DNA of 42,775 nucleotides from Candidatus Gastranaerophilales bacterium (lineage in GTDB: Bacteria; Cyanobacteriota; Vampirovibrionia; Gastranaerophilales; Gastranaerophilaceae): assembly GCA_944326535.1 (NCBI GenBank), contig CALVEJ010000009.1:1-42775 (forward strand), given 5' to 3'. A program made the translations under genes and the position numbers. Below are positions 8,655-16,463 of the stretch, piece by piece (the stretch's first letter is position 1; each line of letters starts with the position of its first letter). The notes under the pieces are model-generated. The model saw only the letters and a list, made by a program, of their open reading frames with translations. It did no database searches and was not told the origin of the DNA.

Positions 8655-8677
8655 CGATTATACTTGCTAAATAATCG
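8655..8677 (-). promoter_or_regulatory. -10 box within an inverted repeat upstream of the 65-residue gene
   Basis: On the minus strand TATAAT (8657-8662) lies inside a 7-bp inverted repeat CGATTAT (8655-8661) / ATAATCG (8671-8677) with a 9-base spacer. A repressor binding the palindrome would block the -10. There is no strong -35. Confidence 0.4.
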
Positions 8678-8875
8678 AATATAAAAATTTTTGTTAGTAA
8701 AATGTGTTTTCGGTAACAAAAGTTAACACAAAAAATTTATATTAACGATAATTTCGGCATAAACCCTTTTCTATACTCAGAATACAACTAACAATATTTA
8801 TTTGCAAATTTAGATTAACCACCTGTCAGTAGTAAAAAAAATCTGTTTGTATTAATATTAAGTGAAGAGGTAAAC

Positions 8876-10522
8876 ATGCCGATAAAACACTCAACATACT
8901 CTGTAATCATTGTAGGAAGCGGGATAGCAGGTCTCTACGCCGCAATAAAGATGTCGGAAACTTTAAAACTGTCTGACGGAATACTTGTCATGACAAAATC
9001 ACAGCTTTCTGAGTGCAATTCCAGATATGCACAAGGCGGTATTGTCGGTGTTTTGCCTGAAAATAAACTTGATTCCGTAAGTCTTCACGTTGCTGACACA
9101 ATAAAAGCGGGCTGCGGATTGTGTGATTTTAATGTAGTCAAATTCATTTCAGAAAACAGTCAGCATGCCATTAAAGACTTAATGAAATATGGGGTTAAAT
9201 TTGACAGAAACGAAAAAAATGAATTAAATTACACCCTTGAAGGCGCACACAGTGTCAGAAGAATTTTGCATGTCGGCGGTGATGCAACAGGCTACGGAAT
9301 AGAAAAAGAACTGGTAAACAAGATAAAAAATGATCCGGTAATTTCTGCCAATATAACAGTTTATGAAGACACTCTTGCGACTGATTTGCTTATTGATTCA
9401 AAAAATATATGCAGAGGCGTAATTGCATACAACAGTGTTTCTCAGGAGTATGAGGCTGTATATGCACCGGTCACCGTTCTTGCAACAGGCGGTACAGGAC
9501 AGGTATATAAATACACAACAAATCCGTCTGTAACCACAGGCGACGGACTTGCACTTGCCATCAGAGCCAATGCAAATGTAAAAGATATGGAGTTTATTCA
9601 ATTTCACCCGACAGCGCTTTCTTTAAAAAATGATGACTCAAGATTTTTGATTTCAGAATCTGTCAGAGGTGAAGGAGCAAAACTTGTAAACCAAAATAGT
9701 GAATATTTTATGTCGGATCATCCGCAAAAAGATCTTGCGCCGAGAGATGTTGTTGCAAGGGCAATATATGCACAGCTTTCTCAAGGAAACGATGTATTTT
9801 TGGATGCCACCGGCATAAATATTGAAAAATTCAAAACAAGATTTCCAAATATATATAAAACCTGTATTGACAACGGTATTGATGTTTCGAAAGATTTTAT
9901 ACCGGTTTCGCCTGCGGCTCACTATTGTATGGGCGGTATAAAAACCGATGTTAACGGAAAAACATCTATTGAAAATTTATATGCAATTGGCGAAGTCGCA
10001 TGTACATCACTGCACGGAGCTAACAGACTTGCCAGCAATTCTTTGCTTGAGTGTGTGGTCACGGCATATGAACTTGTAAATACACTTGCAAAAGAAAAAC
10101 TTCTTCCGTCAAACATCATAGATGAAAAAATTATGTCTACAATTAAATCTTATGCGCAGGATGATGACTCGTTTGATGACAATATCGATGCAGATGCATT
10201 GAAAACGGAATTAAAACAAGTAATGTGGAACAAAGTCGGTATTTCAAGAACAGAAACATCTTTAAATAAAGCTCTTGAAATCATAAATGAAATTGAAAAC
10301 GAATTTACCAATAGCAACCCACAAAAAAGCAAATACAATACTGTATCAGAATACGAACTGAGAAATATGATTTATGTTGCAAAATGTATTATCAATGCTG
10401 CATTAAATCGAAAAGAATCAATTGGTGCACACTACAGAGCTGATTTTGAACCACAAAGACAAACAAACACAATTTCTTCTGAATTTGGAGAAAAAACAGA
10501 TGACTCAAAAATTATTGCATGA
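8876..10522 (+). CDS. nadB: L-aspartate oxidase
   Basis: Oxidises L-aspartate to iminoaspartate for quinolinate and NAD synthesis, with FAD; cytosolic. The dinucleotide motif VGSGIAGLYAAIKM lies at the N-terminus; RYAQGGIVGV, EFIQFHPTAL, SESVRGEGAKL, SPAAHYCMGGI and HGANRLASNSLLE are the signature blocks of the NadB/succinate dehydrogenase flavoprotein family. The length of 548 is normal for NadB, and the absence of the SdhA-type C-terminus plus the neighbouring nadC decides the call. The ribosome site is GAGG. It overlaps nadC by 23 bases and is followed by etfB and etfA. In an anaerobe the electron acceptor cannot be oxygen: fumarate is the known alternative, and ETF is suggested by the operon. 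No nadA is in the window. Confidence 0.95.
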   Translation: MPIKHSTYSVIIVGSGIAGLYAAIKMSETLKLSDGILVMTKSQLSECNSRYAQGGIVGVLPENKLDSVSLHVADTIKAGCGLCDFNVVKFISENSQHAIKDLMKYGVKFDRNEKNELNYTLEGAHSVRRILHVGGDATGYGIEKELVNKIKNDPVISANITVYEDTLATDLLIDSKNICRGVIAYNSVSQEYEAVYAPVTVLATGGTGQVYKYTTNPSVTTGDGLALAIRANANVKDMEFIQFHPTALSLKNDDSRFLISESVRGEGAKLVNQNSEYFMSDHPQKDLAPRDVVARAIYAQLSQGNDVFLDATGINIEKFKTRFPNIYKTCIDNGIDVSKDFIPVSPAAHYCMGGIKTDVNGKTSIENLYAIGEVACTSLHGANRLASNSLLECVVTAYELVNTLAKEKLLPSNIIDEKIMSTIKSYAQDDDSFDDNIDADALKTELKQVMWNKVGISRTETSLNKALEIINEIENEFTNSNPQKSKYNTVSEYELRNMIYVAKCIINAALNRKESIGAHYRADFEPQRQTNTISSEFGEKTDDSKIIA

Positions 10523-11345
10523 TTTTATTGTTGCAGAACACATTGAAAATGCTTTAAAAGAAGATATAGGTTATGGAGACATTACTACTGATTTTATCTA
10601 CAATGAAAACGATAAAATCAAGGCTAATCTGAATACAAGACAGGACTGTATTGTCTGCGGTATTGATGTATTTGAAAAAGTATTCAATATACTTTCGAGC
10701 AATGTAAAAGTAACAAAATTTTTTAAAGACGGAGACTCTGCTCATGCAGGTCAATGTCTGGCTGCAGTAGAAGGTCCGGCAAGAGCCGTGCTGATTGGTG
10801 AAAGAACAGCACTAAATTATATGCAGAGAATGTCCGGAATTGCTACTGAAACAAGAAAATATCAAGATGCAATAAAACCTTATACAGCAAGTGTTACAGA
10901 CACAAGAAAAAATACACCCGGCTTTAGAATGTTTGAAAAGTATGCTGTTATGACAGGCGGAGCAAAACTTCACCGCTTTAACCTTTGTGACTGTGTAATG
11001 ATAAAAGATAATCACATCAAACATGCCGGTTCTATCACAGCGGCTGTTGAAAGATTAAGAGAAGGTTTATCTCATACACACAAAATAGAAATAGAATGCG
11101 ATACATTAGAACAAGTTCAAGAAGCACTGAGTGCTGGCTGTGATATTATAATGCTGGATAATATGTCTGTTGAAGACATGAAAAAATGTGTAAAGATAGT
11201 AAACAAAAGGGCTATTGTTGAAGCTAGCGGAAATGTTAAAATAAATACAATCAATGAAATAGCATCTGCCGGAGTAGATGTAATTTCTACAAGTGCCATT
11301 GTAGCAGCTGCACCGGTAATAGATTTAGGATTGGATATATCTTAA
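10500..11345 (+). CDS. nadC: Nicotinate-nucleotide pyrophosphorylase (quinolinate phosphoribosyltransferase)
   Basis: Converts quinolinate and PRPP to nicotinate mononucleotide, CO2 and PPi in de novo NAD synthesis. The motifs GERTALNYMQRMSGIAT, TDTRKNTPGFRMFEKYAV, GGAKLHRFNLCDCVMIKDNH and IEIECDTLEQ are those of the type II PRTase NadC. I start it at the ATG at 10500 (281 residues, the usual size), with GGAG nine bases upstream inside nadB; the in-frame start at 10422 would add 26 residues with no family support. Its stop shares one base with the etfB start (TAATG), so translation is probably coupled. Confidence 0.95.
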   Translation: MTQKLLHDFIVAEHIENALKEDIGYGDITTDFIYNENDKIKANLNTRQDCIVCGIDVFEKVFNILSSNVKVTKFFKDGDSAHAGQCLAAVEGPARAVLIGERTALNYMQRMSGIATETRKYQDAIKPYTASVTDTRKNTPGFRMFEKYAVMTGGAKLHRFNLCDCVMIKDNHIKHAGSITAAVERLREGLSHTHKIEIECDTLEQVQEALSAGCDIIMLDNMSVEDMKKCVKIVNKRAIVEASGNVKINTINEIASAGVDVISTSAIVAAAPVIDLGLDIS

Positions 11346-12157
11346 TGAGCTTCAAAATATTAGTTTGCATAAAGCAAGTCCCTGATACTGATGATATCAA
11401 ATGGACAGAACACAATACCATTCAAAGAGAAGGGCTTGAATCTATAATAAACCCCTTTGATCTCGGTGCAATAGAACTTGCACTAAAAGCAAAGGATATG
11501 CTTTCAAAAAGCAATGTACAAGCTGAAATAGATGTTATATCTATGGGTCCGCCGCAAGCAAAACAAGCGCTGATGACAGCACTTGCGCTCGGATGCCAGA
11601 ATGCTTTTCTGCTTAGTGACAAAAAGTTTTCAGCAGCTGACACTCTGGCGACAGCATATACTCTATCACAGTTTATAACAACAAAAATTCCTGATTACAA
11701 ACTCATTATATGCGGACAGCAAGCAATTGACGGAGATACAGCACAAACACCGTCAAGTATGGCACAAAAATTGAATACAGCACAGATTACAAATGCAGTA
11801 GCATTACAGGAAATTAACGAAGCATATTCAATTTGGGTTCAGGATACAAAATCGCAAAAAAGAACCGTGAAATCAGGTTTTCCTCTTCTTGTTGCAACTA
11901 CATTAAAGAATATAGAAAAACTGCCAGATATAAACGGATATATTCGTGCGCAAAAGACTGAAATAAAGGTCTGCAACGCAGAAGAGATAAATGCAGATAA
12001 AGCCAAAATAGGTCTTTTGGGTTCCCCGACACAGGTAAAAAAAGCTTTTGTACCGGAAATACAAAGAAATACAACATTAATTGAAAATGAACCGACTAAC
12101 CATTGTGCAAATTATATATTGAATGAAATAAAATCTTGTAAGGCAAATAATGAATAA
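11345..12157 (+). CDS. etfB: Electron transfer flavoprotein beta subunit
   Basis: The small ETF subunit; with EtfA it carries FAD and passes electrons from flavin dehydrogenases. The features ILVCIKQVPDTDDIKW, INPFDLGAIELAL, ISMGPPQAKQALMTALALG, SAADTLATAYTL and GQQAIDGDTAQ follow the FixA/EtfB family, and resemble from memory the ETFs of electron-bifurcating anaerobes, with a GSPTQV block near the C-terminus. 270 residues is typical. There is no independent ribosome site; its ATG overlaps the nadC stop. It overlaps etfA by 8 bases. Being in the nadBC operon hints that NadB or NAD metabolism feeds this ETF (inference). Bifurcation cannot be decided from sequence reading alone. Confidence 0.93.
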   Translation: MSFKILVCIKQVPDTDDIKWTEHNTIQREGLESIINPFDLGAIELALKAKDMLSKSNVQAEIDVISMGPPQAKQALMTALALGCQNAFLLSDKKFSAADTLATAYTLSQFITTKIPDYKLIICGQQAIDGDTAQTPSSMAQKLNTAQITNAVALQEINEAYSIWVQDTKSQKRTVKSGFPLLVATTLKNIEKLPDINGYIRAQKTEIKVCNAEEINADKAKIGLLGSPTQVKKAFVPEIQRNTTLIENEPTNHCANYILNEIKSCKANNE

Positions 12158-13124
12158 AAAAGCGCTGATATATATAGAAATAAATAATAATATAGAAAAA
12201 GTTTCAAAAGAAATTATTTCAAAAATAAATACTCTGTCTAATGATATTGAGATAGACGGTGTTGTCATTTCTGACGAAATGACAATAAGAAACAATTTTG
12301 ATGAATTAAAACAATTAAAACTGGATAAGCTGTATTTAATAAAGGACAACCTGTTTGATACGTTTCAAACTTGCCTTTTTGCAAACGTGCTTTCATCATT
12401 TTTGAAAGAAAACAATCCCGATATTTTTCTGATGGGAGCAACAGAAAATGGCAGAGATCTTGCACCGAGAACGGCATCAACTCTGGATATAGGTCTTACT
12501 GCTGACTGCACTGAACTTCAGCTGGATGAAAACGCCAATCTTCTCGCTACTCGCCCGACATACGGCGGAAAAATGATGGCAACAATTATCTCTAAAACAA
12601 AACCGAATTTTGCTACTGTCAGACCAGGGGCGTTTAAGGAAAACGCAAGTGCTGCTGGCTTACCTGAAATAATTGAAGCAATTCCTGCAATAAACGGACA
12701 TGAGTTTTTAATTGAAGTATTAAAATGTGAGCCAAAACCGCAAATTGAAGACTGGACATGCGCTGATGTAATTGTTGCGGGTGGACTGGGATTAAAAACG
12801 AAAGAAAATTTTGAAAAGGTATATGAGTTTTGCCAAATAACAGGTGCTAAACCGGCGGCTTCAAGAGCTGCAGTGGAATTAGGCTGGGCTCCGTCAGATA
12901 TTCAAGTCGGGCAAACAGGCTGTTCTGTATGTCCAAAATTGTATATAGCACTTGGTATTTCAGGTGCAATGCAGCACATGGCAGGTATAACCAATGCGGA
13001 TAGAATTATTGCTGTCAATACAGACAAATATGCACCAATTATGCAGGCTTCAGACACCGCAATTGTTGCAGATGCTTGTTCTATACTGCAAAACATGATT
13101 GATGAATGCACTGTCAACAGATAA
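12150..13124 (+). CDS. etfA: Electron transfer flavoprotein alpha subunit
   Basis: The FAD-binding large ETF subunit, 324 residues. The N-terminal half is the Rossmann-like ETF domain; the C-terminal FAD domain shows ADVIVAGGLGL, ASRAAVELGWAPSDIQVGQTG, LYIALGISGAMQHMAGI and IIAVNTDKYAPI. Oddly, the position after QVGQTG, usually K or T, is C258 and a second cysteine follows at 261 (QTGCSVCPKLY), next to the expected flavin. It overlaps etfB by 8 bases and stops 6 bases before the convergent response regulator gene, with no terminator visible between them. Confidence 0.94.
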   Translation: MNKKALIYIEINNNIEKVSKEIISKINTLSNDIEIDGVVISDEMTIRNNFDELKQLKLDKLYLIKDNLFDTFQTCLFANVLSSFLKENNPDIFLMGATENGRDLAPRTASTLDIGLTADCTELQLDENANLLATRPTYGGKMMATIISKTKPNFATVRPGAFKENASAAGLPEIIEAIPAINGHEFLIEVLKCEPKPQIEDWTCADVIVAGGLGLKTKENFEKVYEFCQITGAKPAASRAAVELGWAPSDIQVGQTGCSVCPKLYIALGISGAMQHMAGITNADRIIAVNTDKYAPIMQASDTAIVADACSILQNMIDECTVNR

Positions 13125-13130
13125 ACTACG

Positions 13131-13793
13131 TTAAACCAAACCTTCTTTTATAGCTTTTACTGCAGCCTGTGTACGATCATCAACAACAAGTTTTTGAATT
13201 ATATTGCACACATGAGCTTTAGCGGTATGTTCGCTTATCGTCAAAGTATTAGCTATTTCAGAATTTGATTGTCCGTCTACTACAAGCTTTAAAACCTCAT
13301 ATTCTCTTTCGGTAAGATTGGCATGCTGAGCCCTGAAAGCAGCTCTGGAATTCTGTTTTGCCGGGATAAAGCAGGAGGATTTATCTCTGATTAAAGGAAC
13401 AATCTGAGGATCAAGCCATATTGCGCCGTCACTAACCGATTTTATGACCATTGTAAGAAGCTCTGTGTTAATGTCCTTTAATACATAGGCGTAGGCACCC
13501 GCACTCAGGGCATCCATAACCTCTTTTTCATTAATATGAGAAGTAAGCATCATAATTTTTTGATCGACATTATTTGCCAAAATCCGCTTTGTTGCTTCAA
13601 TACCCGATATATCAGGCAATCCTATATCCATAAGAATTACATCAGGGTTTAGTATCTTTGCCTTTTCAACGGCTTCTTTACCTGTTTCTGCCTCTGCAAT
13701 AAGTTTTATATCCTGTGTATCATTAAACAAAGACCTTAACCCTACTCTCAAGAGTTTTTGATCTTCTACCATAAGAATTGATACAGACTTCAT
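13131..13793 (-). CDS. NarL/FixJ-type response regulator
   Basis: A two-component transcription regulator of 220 residues. The receiver domain (1-~120) has acidic pocket E10/D11, phosphoacceptor D56 (DVILMDIGLP), T84 and K106 (YVLKDIN). The LuxR-type HTH is at ~157-218 (NLTEREYEVLKLVVDG, ISEHTAKAHVCNIIQKL). The ribosome site is GGAG, 8 bases before the ATG. No histidine kinase lies in the window, so it is an orphan here. It is divergent from the methyltransferase operon across a 302-base region holding three copies of a ~30-bp repeat, making it a natural candidate regulator of that operon and of itself; this is inference from position only. Confidence 0.93.
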   Translation of the reverse strand: MKSVSILMVEDQKLLRVGLRSLFNDTQDIKLIAEAETGKEAVEKAKILNPDVILMDIGLPDISGIEATKRILANNVDQKIMMLTSHINEKEVMDALSAGAYAYVLKDINTELLTMVIKSVSDGAIWLDPQIVPLIRDKSSCFIPAKQNSRAAFRAQHANLTEREYEVLKLVVDGQSNSEIANTLTISEHTAKAHVCNIIQKLVVDDRTQAAVKAIKEGLV

Positions 13794-13909
13794 ACACTCT
13801 CTCCACTCAAAATTTTCTAATTAAAATATAAGAAAAAATTTTTTACACAACATCACCCAAAAAAAATTTTGCGTATGATATTTTTTTTCATTAAAAATTT
13901 ACTTATTTT

Positions 13910-13939
13910 TTATTACTATTCGATATATAGTGATAACAC
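13910..13939 (+). repeat. 30-bp motif, copy 1
   Basis: Core CGATATATAGTGATAA at 13921-13936. First of three direct copies between the divergent response regulator and methyltransferase genes. The rest of this 302-base region (13794-14095) is A/T tracts plus the promoter at 14061-14089; no small gene is apparent in it. Confidence 0.8.
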
Positions 13940-13961
13940 TATTCTTCGTGATGTTAGTTAT

Positions 13962-13991
13962 TTATAACGATACGATATATAATGATAATAA
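13962..13991 (+). repeat. 30-bp motif, copy 2
   Basis: Core CGATATATAATGATAA at 13973-13988, 52 bases after copy 1. Its left flank TTATAACGATA closely resembles those of copies 3 and 5. Confidence 0.8.
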
Positions 13992-14007
13992 TCACAGACA
14001 CATGTTG

Positions 14008-14037
14008 TTATATCGATACGCAATATAGTGATAATAT
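14008..14037 (+). repeat. 30-bp motif, copy 3
   Basis: Core CGCAATATAGTGATAA at 14019-14034, 46 bases after copy 2, ending 23 bases before the -35 box of the methyltransferase promoter, as expected of an upstream activator or repressor site. Confidence 0.75.
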
Positions 14038-14060
14038 TTTTATTAAGTTAGTAAAATAAA

Positions 14061-14089
14061 TTCACATAAATAATACCCATGCCTATAAT
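14061..14089 (+). promoter_or_regulatory. Promoter of the methyltransferase operon, probably leaderless
   Basis: TTCACA (14061-14066), 17-base spacer, TATAAT (14084-14089), then exactly 6 bases to the ATG at 14096. There is no Shine-Dalgarno sequence, so the transcript most likely begins at or next to the start codon. Confidence 0.75.
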
Positions 14090-14095
14090 AAAAAT

Positions 14096-15202
14096 ATGGA
14101 AATTGACAAAAAATCATTCAAAAACAAAATAAACTTTTTATTTACTGCCGACGGATCAGCAGGATTGTACAATATGGAAGTAGATGATGTTTATCATTCT
14201 GTATACGGCGCAAAATCAGAAGCTATAGAAAAATTCATTATGCCTCTCGATTTTGAAAAAATATTTTTTAACCGAAAAGAACTAAAAATCTTAGACATTT
14301 GTTATGGAATCGGGTATAACACAAAAGCACTAATAAAAAAAATAATAGAGACAAAATATATTGGGAATGTAGAAATTGATTTGTTGGAATACAATTTAAA
14401 TCTTATACTAGTTTCTCCTTTTATAAAGGACGGGTTTTTCAAAACATATCCTGAAGTATCATATGCGCTCATTCAAAACCTGCTGCACATCATTTACGAA
14501 AACAAAGATGAGCTTTGTTCAATGCTGAATAAATCAACAAACAAAAAATTCTATGAACCGTTTTATCGCCATTTAATTAAAAAATTTAAAAACTTCCGGT
14601 ATAATTTATACCCCCGTGAGAAAAATAACGCCTTCTTACATAATATATATTATCACTGTATATCGCATAGCATGAAAAACAGGTTAAAATACCTTAAAAA
14701 TAAGAATTTTGTAATTACACCTCATATAGGCGACGCAAGACAAGCTGTAAAAGAGCTGTCAGGCTGTTATGATATTGTCTTTTTAGATGCATTTACGCCG
14801 GCAAAGCAGCCGCTTTTGTGGACACTGGATTTTTTTAAGGAGCTTTACAGAGTCACCAAAAAAGATTGCATGATACTTACATACTCAAATTCATCATCCG
14901 TCAGACATGCAATGCTTGAGTCAGGATTTTTTGTCGGAAAACTTTTTGACAAAGAAAATAGAAACTGCGGAACATGTGCATCAAAAAATCAGGATTACAT
15001 AAAAAACAAACTTGATGATTTTGATCTGGGGTTGATGAAAACTAGTGCGGGTGTTTATTATATTGATAAAAACTTAAACTCATCAAATGATGAAATATTA
15101 AAAGAGCATGAAATGAGGAAACAACAACTTCAGCTTGAATCATCAAGCCAATTTATAAAAAGATACAAAAACAATCAGGAGCATTTAAATGAAAAAATAT
15201 GA
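14096..15202 (+). CDS. MnmC-like SAM-dependent methyltransferase
   Basis: Probable tRNA wobble-uridine methyltransferase (making mnm5U from nm5U), by resemblance to the N-terminal domain of E. coli MnmC. Matching blocks: TADGS (18-22), DDVYHSVYGAKSEA (30-43), SAM motif I ILDICYGIGYNT (65-76), LLEYN (96-100), GDARQAV (212-218) and FLDAFTPAKQPLLWT (229-243). The C-terminus ends in a charged helix. At 368 residues it is longer than the ~250-residue MnmC methylase domain because of a ~100-residue helical insertion (~105-205). Unlike E. coli MnmC it has no fused FAD domain, but an FAD oxidoreductase gene overlaps it by 14 bases. It has no ribosome site. Motif copy 4 lies inside the coding sequence. 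The substrate is inferred. Confidence 0.8.
   Translation: MEIDKKSFKNKINFLFTADGSAGLYNMEVDDVYHSVYGAKSEAIEKFIMPLDFEKIFFNRKELKILDICYGIGYNTKALIKKIIETKYIGNVEIDLLEYNLNLILVSPFIKDGFFKTYPEVSYALIQNLLHIIYENKDELCSMLNKSTNKKFYEPFYRHLIKKFKNFRYNLYPREKNNAFLHNIYYHCISHSMKNRLKYLKNKNFVITPHIGDARQAVKELSGCYDIVFLDAFTPAKQPLLWTLDFFKELYRVTKKDCMILTYSNSSSVRHAMLESGFFVGKLFDKENRNCGTCASKNQDYIKNKLDDFDLGLMKTSAGVYYIDKNLNSSNDEILKEHEMRKQQLQLESSSQFIKRYKNNQEHLNEKI
14646..14675 (-). repeat. 30-bp motif, copy 4 (inside the methyltransferase gene)
   Basis: Inverted relative to copies 1-3. The core on the minus strand is CGATATACAGTGATAA (14650-14665), one mismatch from copy 1; the flank is less conserved. Confidence 0.6.
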
Positions 15203-16463
15203 TCTGGTCATATGCGGCGGAGGAACAGCGGGTGTGGCTGCCGGATATATTTCGGCAAAACTCGGATTAAAAACATTGATTATTGAAAAAAATATTCACC
15301 TTGGAGGAACAATCACTTCTGCTCTTGTTATGCCAGCAATGAAATCTAATACAAAAAATATAAACTGTGATTTTTTGAATGATTTTGTTGCCGAATTAAA
15401 AAAATTAGGCGGTCAGATTGAATATGGAGACGGCAATATAGGCTGGTTTAATCCCGAGCTTTCAAAAATTGCACTTGATAATATGCTCGAACGTGTAAAT
15501 TGTGATGTACTATATAATACTGAAATCGTAAATGCCGTTTCAGAGAAAAATCATGTAAAATCTGTTTGTGTATCCTCAAAAATATTATCACTATATATCG
15601 ACTCGTTATATTTTGTGGACACAACAGGCGATGGAAATTTTTCTGCAATTTTAAAAAATAAAATTTTAGAAGATTTTTCTCAAAGACAACCGATGACAAT
15701 GAGATTTCATGTTTCAGGTGTTGATTTGAAAAAGTTTTCTGACTGGTTGTTAGAATTTGACAAAGACAGAAATGTCTCGACATCATTTGTTATAGACGGG
15801 GACATTCATCTTTCGACTGCCTGCACGTGGGATACAGACAGAAACTGGGCATTATGGCCCATATTTAAGCAAGGTATAGAGGATGGCATAATTACTGAGA
15901 CTGATGCCTCTTATTTTCAGCTGTTTACTATACCCGGTATGCCGGGAACAGTATCTATGAACTGCCCAAGAATATTGCTGGACAAGGATATAGACCCATT
16001 AGATCCGTTACAGGTATCAAAAGCCATATCATATTCAAGAAAGCAGATATTCAGGCTGTATTCCTTTATGCGTAAGTATTTTCCGGGTTTTGAGAACTCG
16101 TTTATTTCAAATATTGCAGATATGTTAGGAGTTAGAGAATCCAGAAGAATCTGCGGAAAAAGAATTTACACAAAGGATGACATTTTAAGCGGAGAAACAT
16201 ACGGAAATCCGGTTCTTCACTCAGATTATCCCATAGATATTCATTCATACAAAAAAGATTCATCAACACTTGAAAAGGCTTCCGTAGAATATGAATTACC
16301 TATTGAGTGCCTGATTTCATCTGATTTTGACAATTTGTTTATGGCGGGCAGAAATATTTCTGCTGATTTTAGTGCACAAGCAGCTCTAAGAGTCCAAACA
16401 TCCTGTTTTTCAATGGGTGAAGCCGTAGCAAAACATATTGCATCAATTCTAATTAAAAATTAG
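15189..16463 (+). CDS. FAD-dependent oxidoreductase (PF12831-like)
   Basis: 424 residues. The N-terminal FAD motif is YDLVICGGGTAGVAAGYISA (4-23), followed by LIIEKNIHLGGTITSALVMP; residues ~142-148 read VDTTGDG and the C-terminus has LFMAGRNISADFSAQAALRV, both typical of the FAD_oxidored family, which has no single known reaction. AGGAG lies seven bases ahead of the ATG, and the start is inside the methyltransferase gene, so the two are co-expressed. In E. coli the second MnmC domain is an FAD enzyme that prepares the methylase substrate; this unrelated FAD enzyme could play that part (inference). Its stop overlaps the stop region of the convergent aldolase-like gene by 4 bases. Confidence 0.85.
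   Translation: MKKYDLVICGGGTAGVAAGYISAKLGLKTLIIEKNIHLGGTITSALVMPAMKSNTKNINCDFLNDFVAELKKLGGQIEYGDGNIGWFNPELSKIALDNMLERVNCDVLYNTEIVNAVSEKNHVKSVCVSSKILSLYIDSLYFVDTTGDGNFSAILKNKILEDFSQRQPMTMRFHVSGVDLKKFSDWLLEFDKDRNVSTSFVIDGDIHLSTACTWDTDRNWALWPIFKQGIEDGIITETDASYFQLFTIPGMPGTVSMNCPRILLDKDIDPLDPLQVSKAISYSRKQIFRLYSFMRKYFPGFENSFISNIADMLGVRESRRICGKRIYTKDDILSGETYGNPVLHSDYPIDIHSYKKDSSTLEKASVEYELPIECLISSDFDNLFMAGRNISADFSAQAALRVQTSCFSMGEAVAKHIASILIKN
15581..15610 (-). repeat. 30-bp motif, copy 5 (inside the FAD oxidoreductase gene)
   Basis: Inverted copy whose 16-base core (15585-15600) is identical to copy 1 and whose flank matches copy 2 (TATAACGA). Conservation of this length inside a coding sequence is notable. 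Confidence 0.75.
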
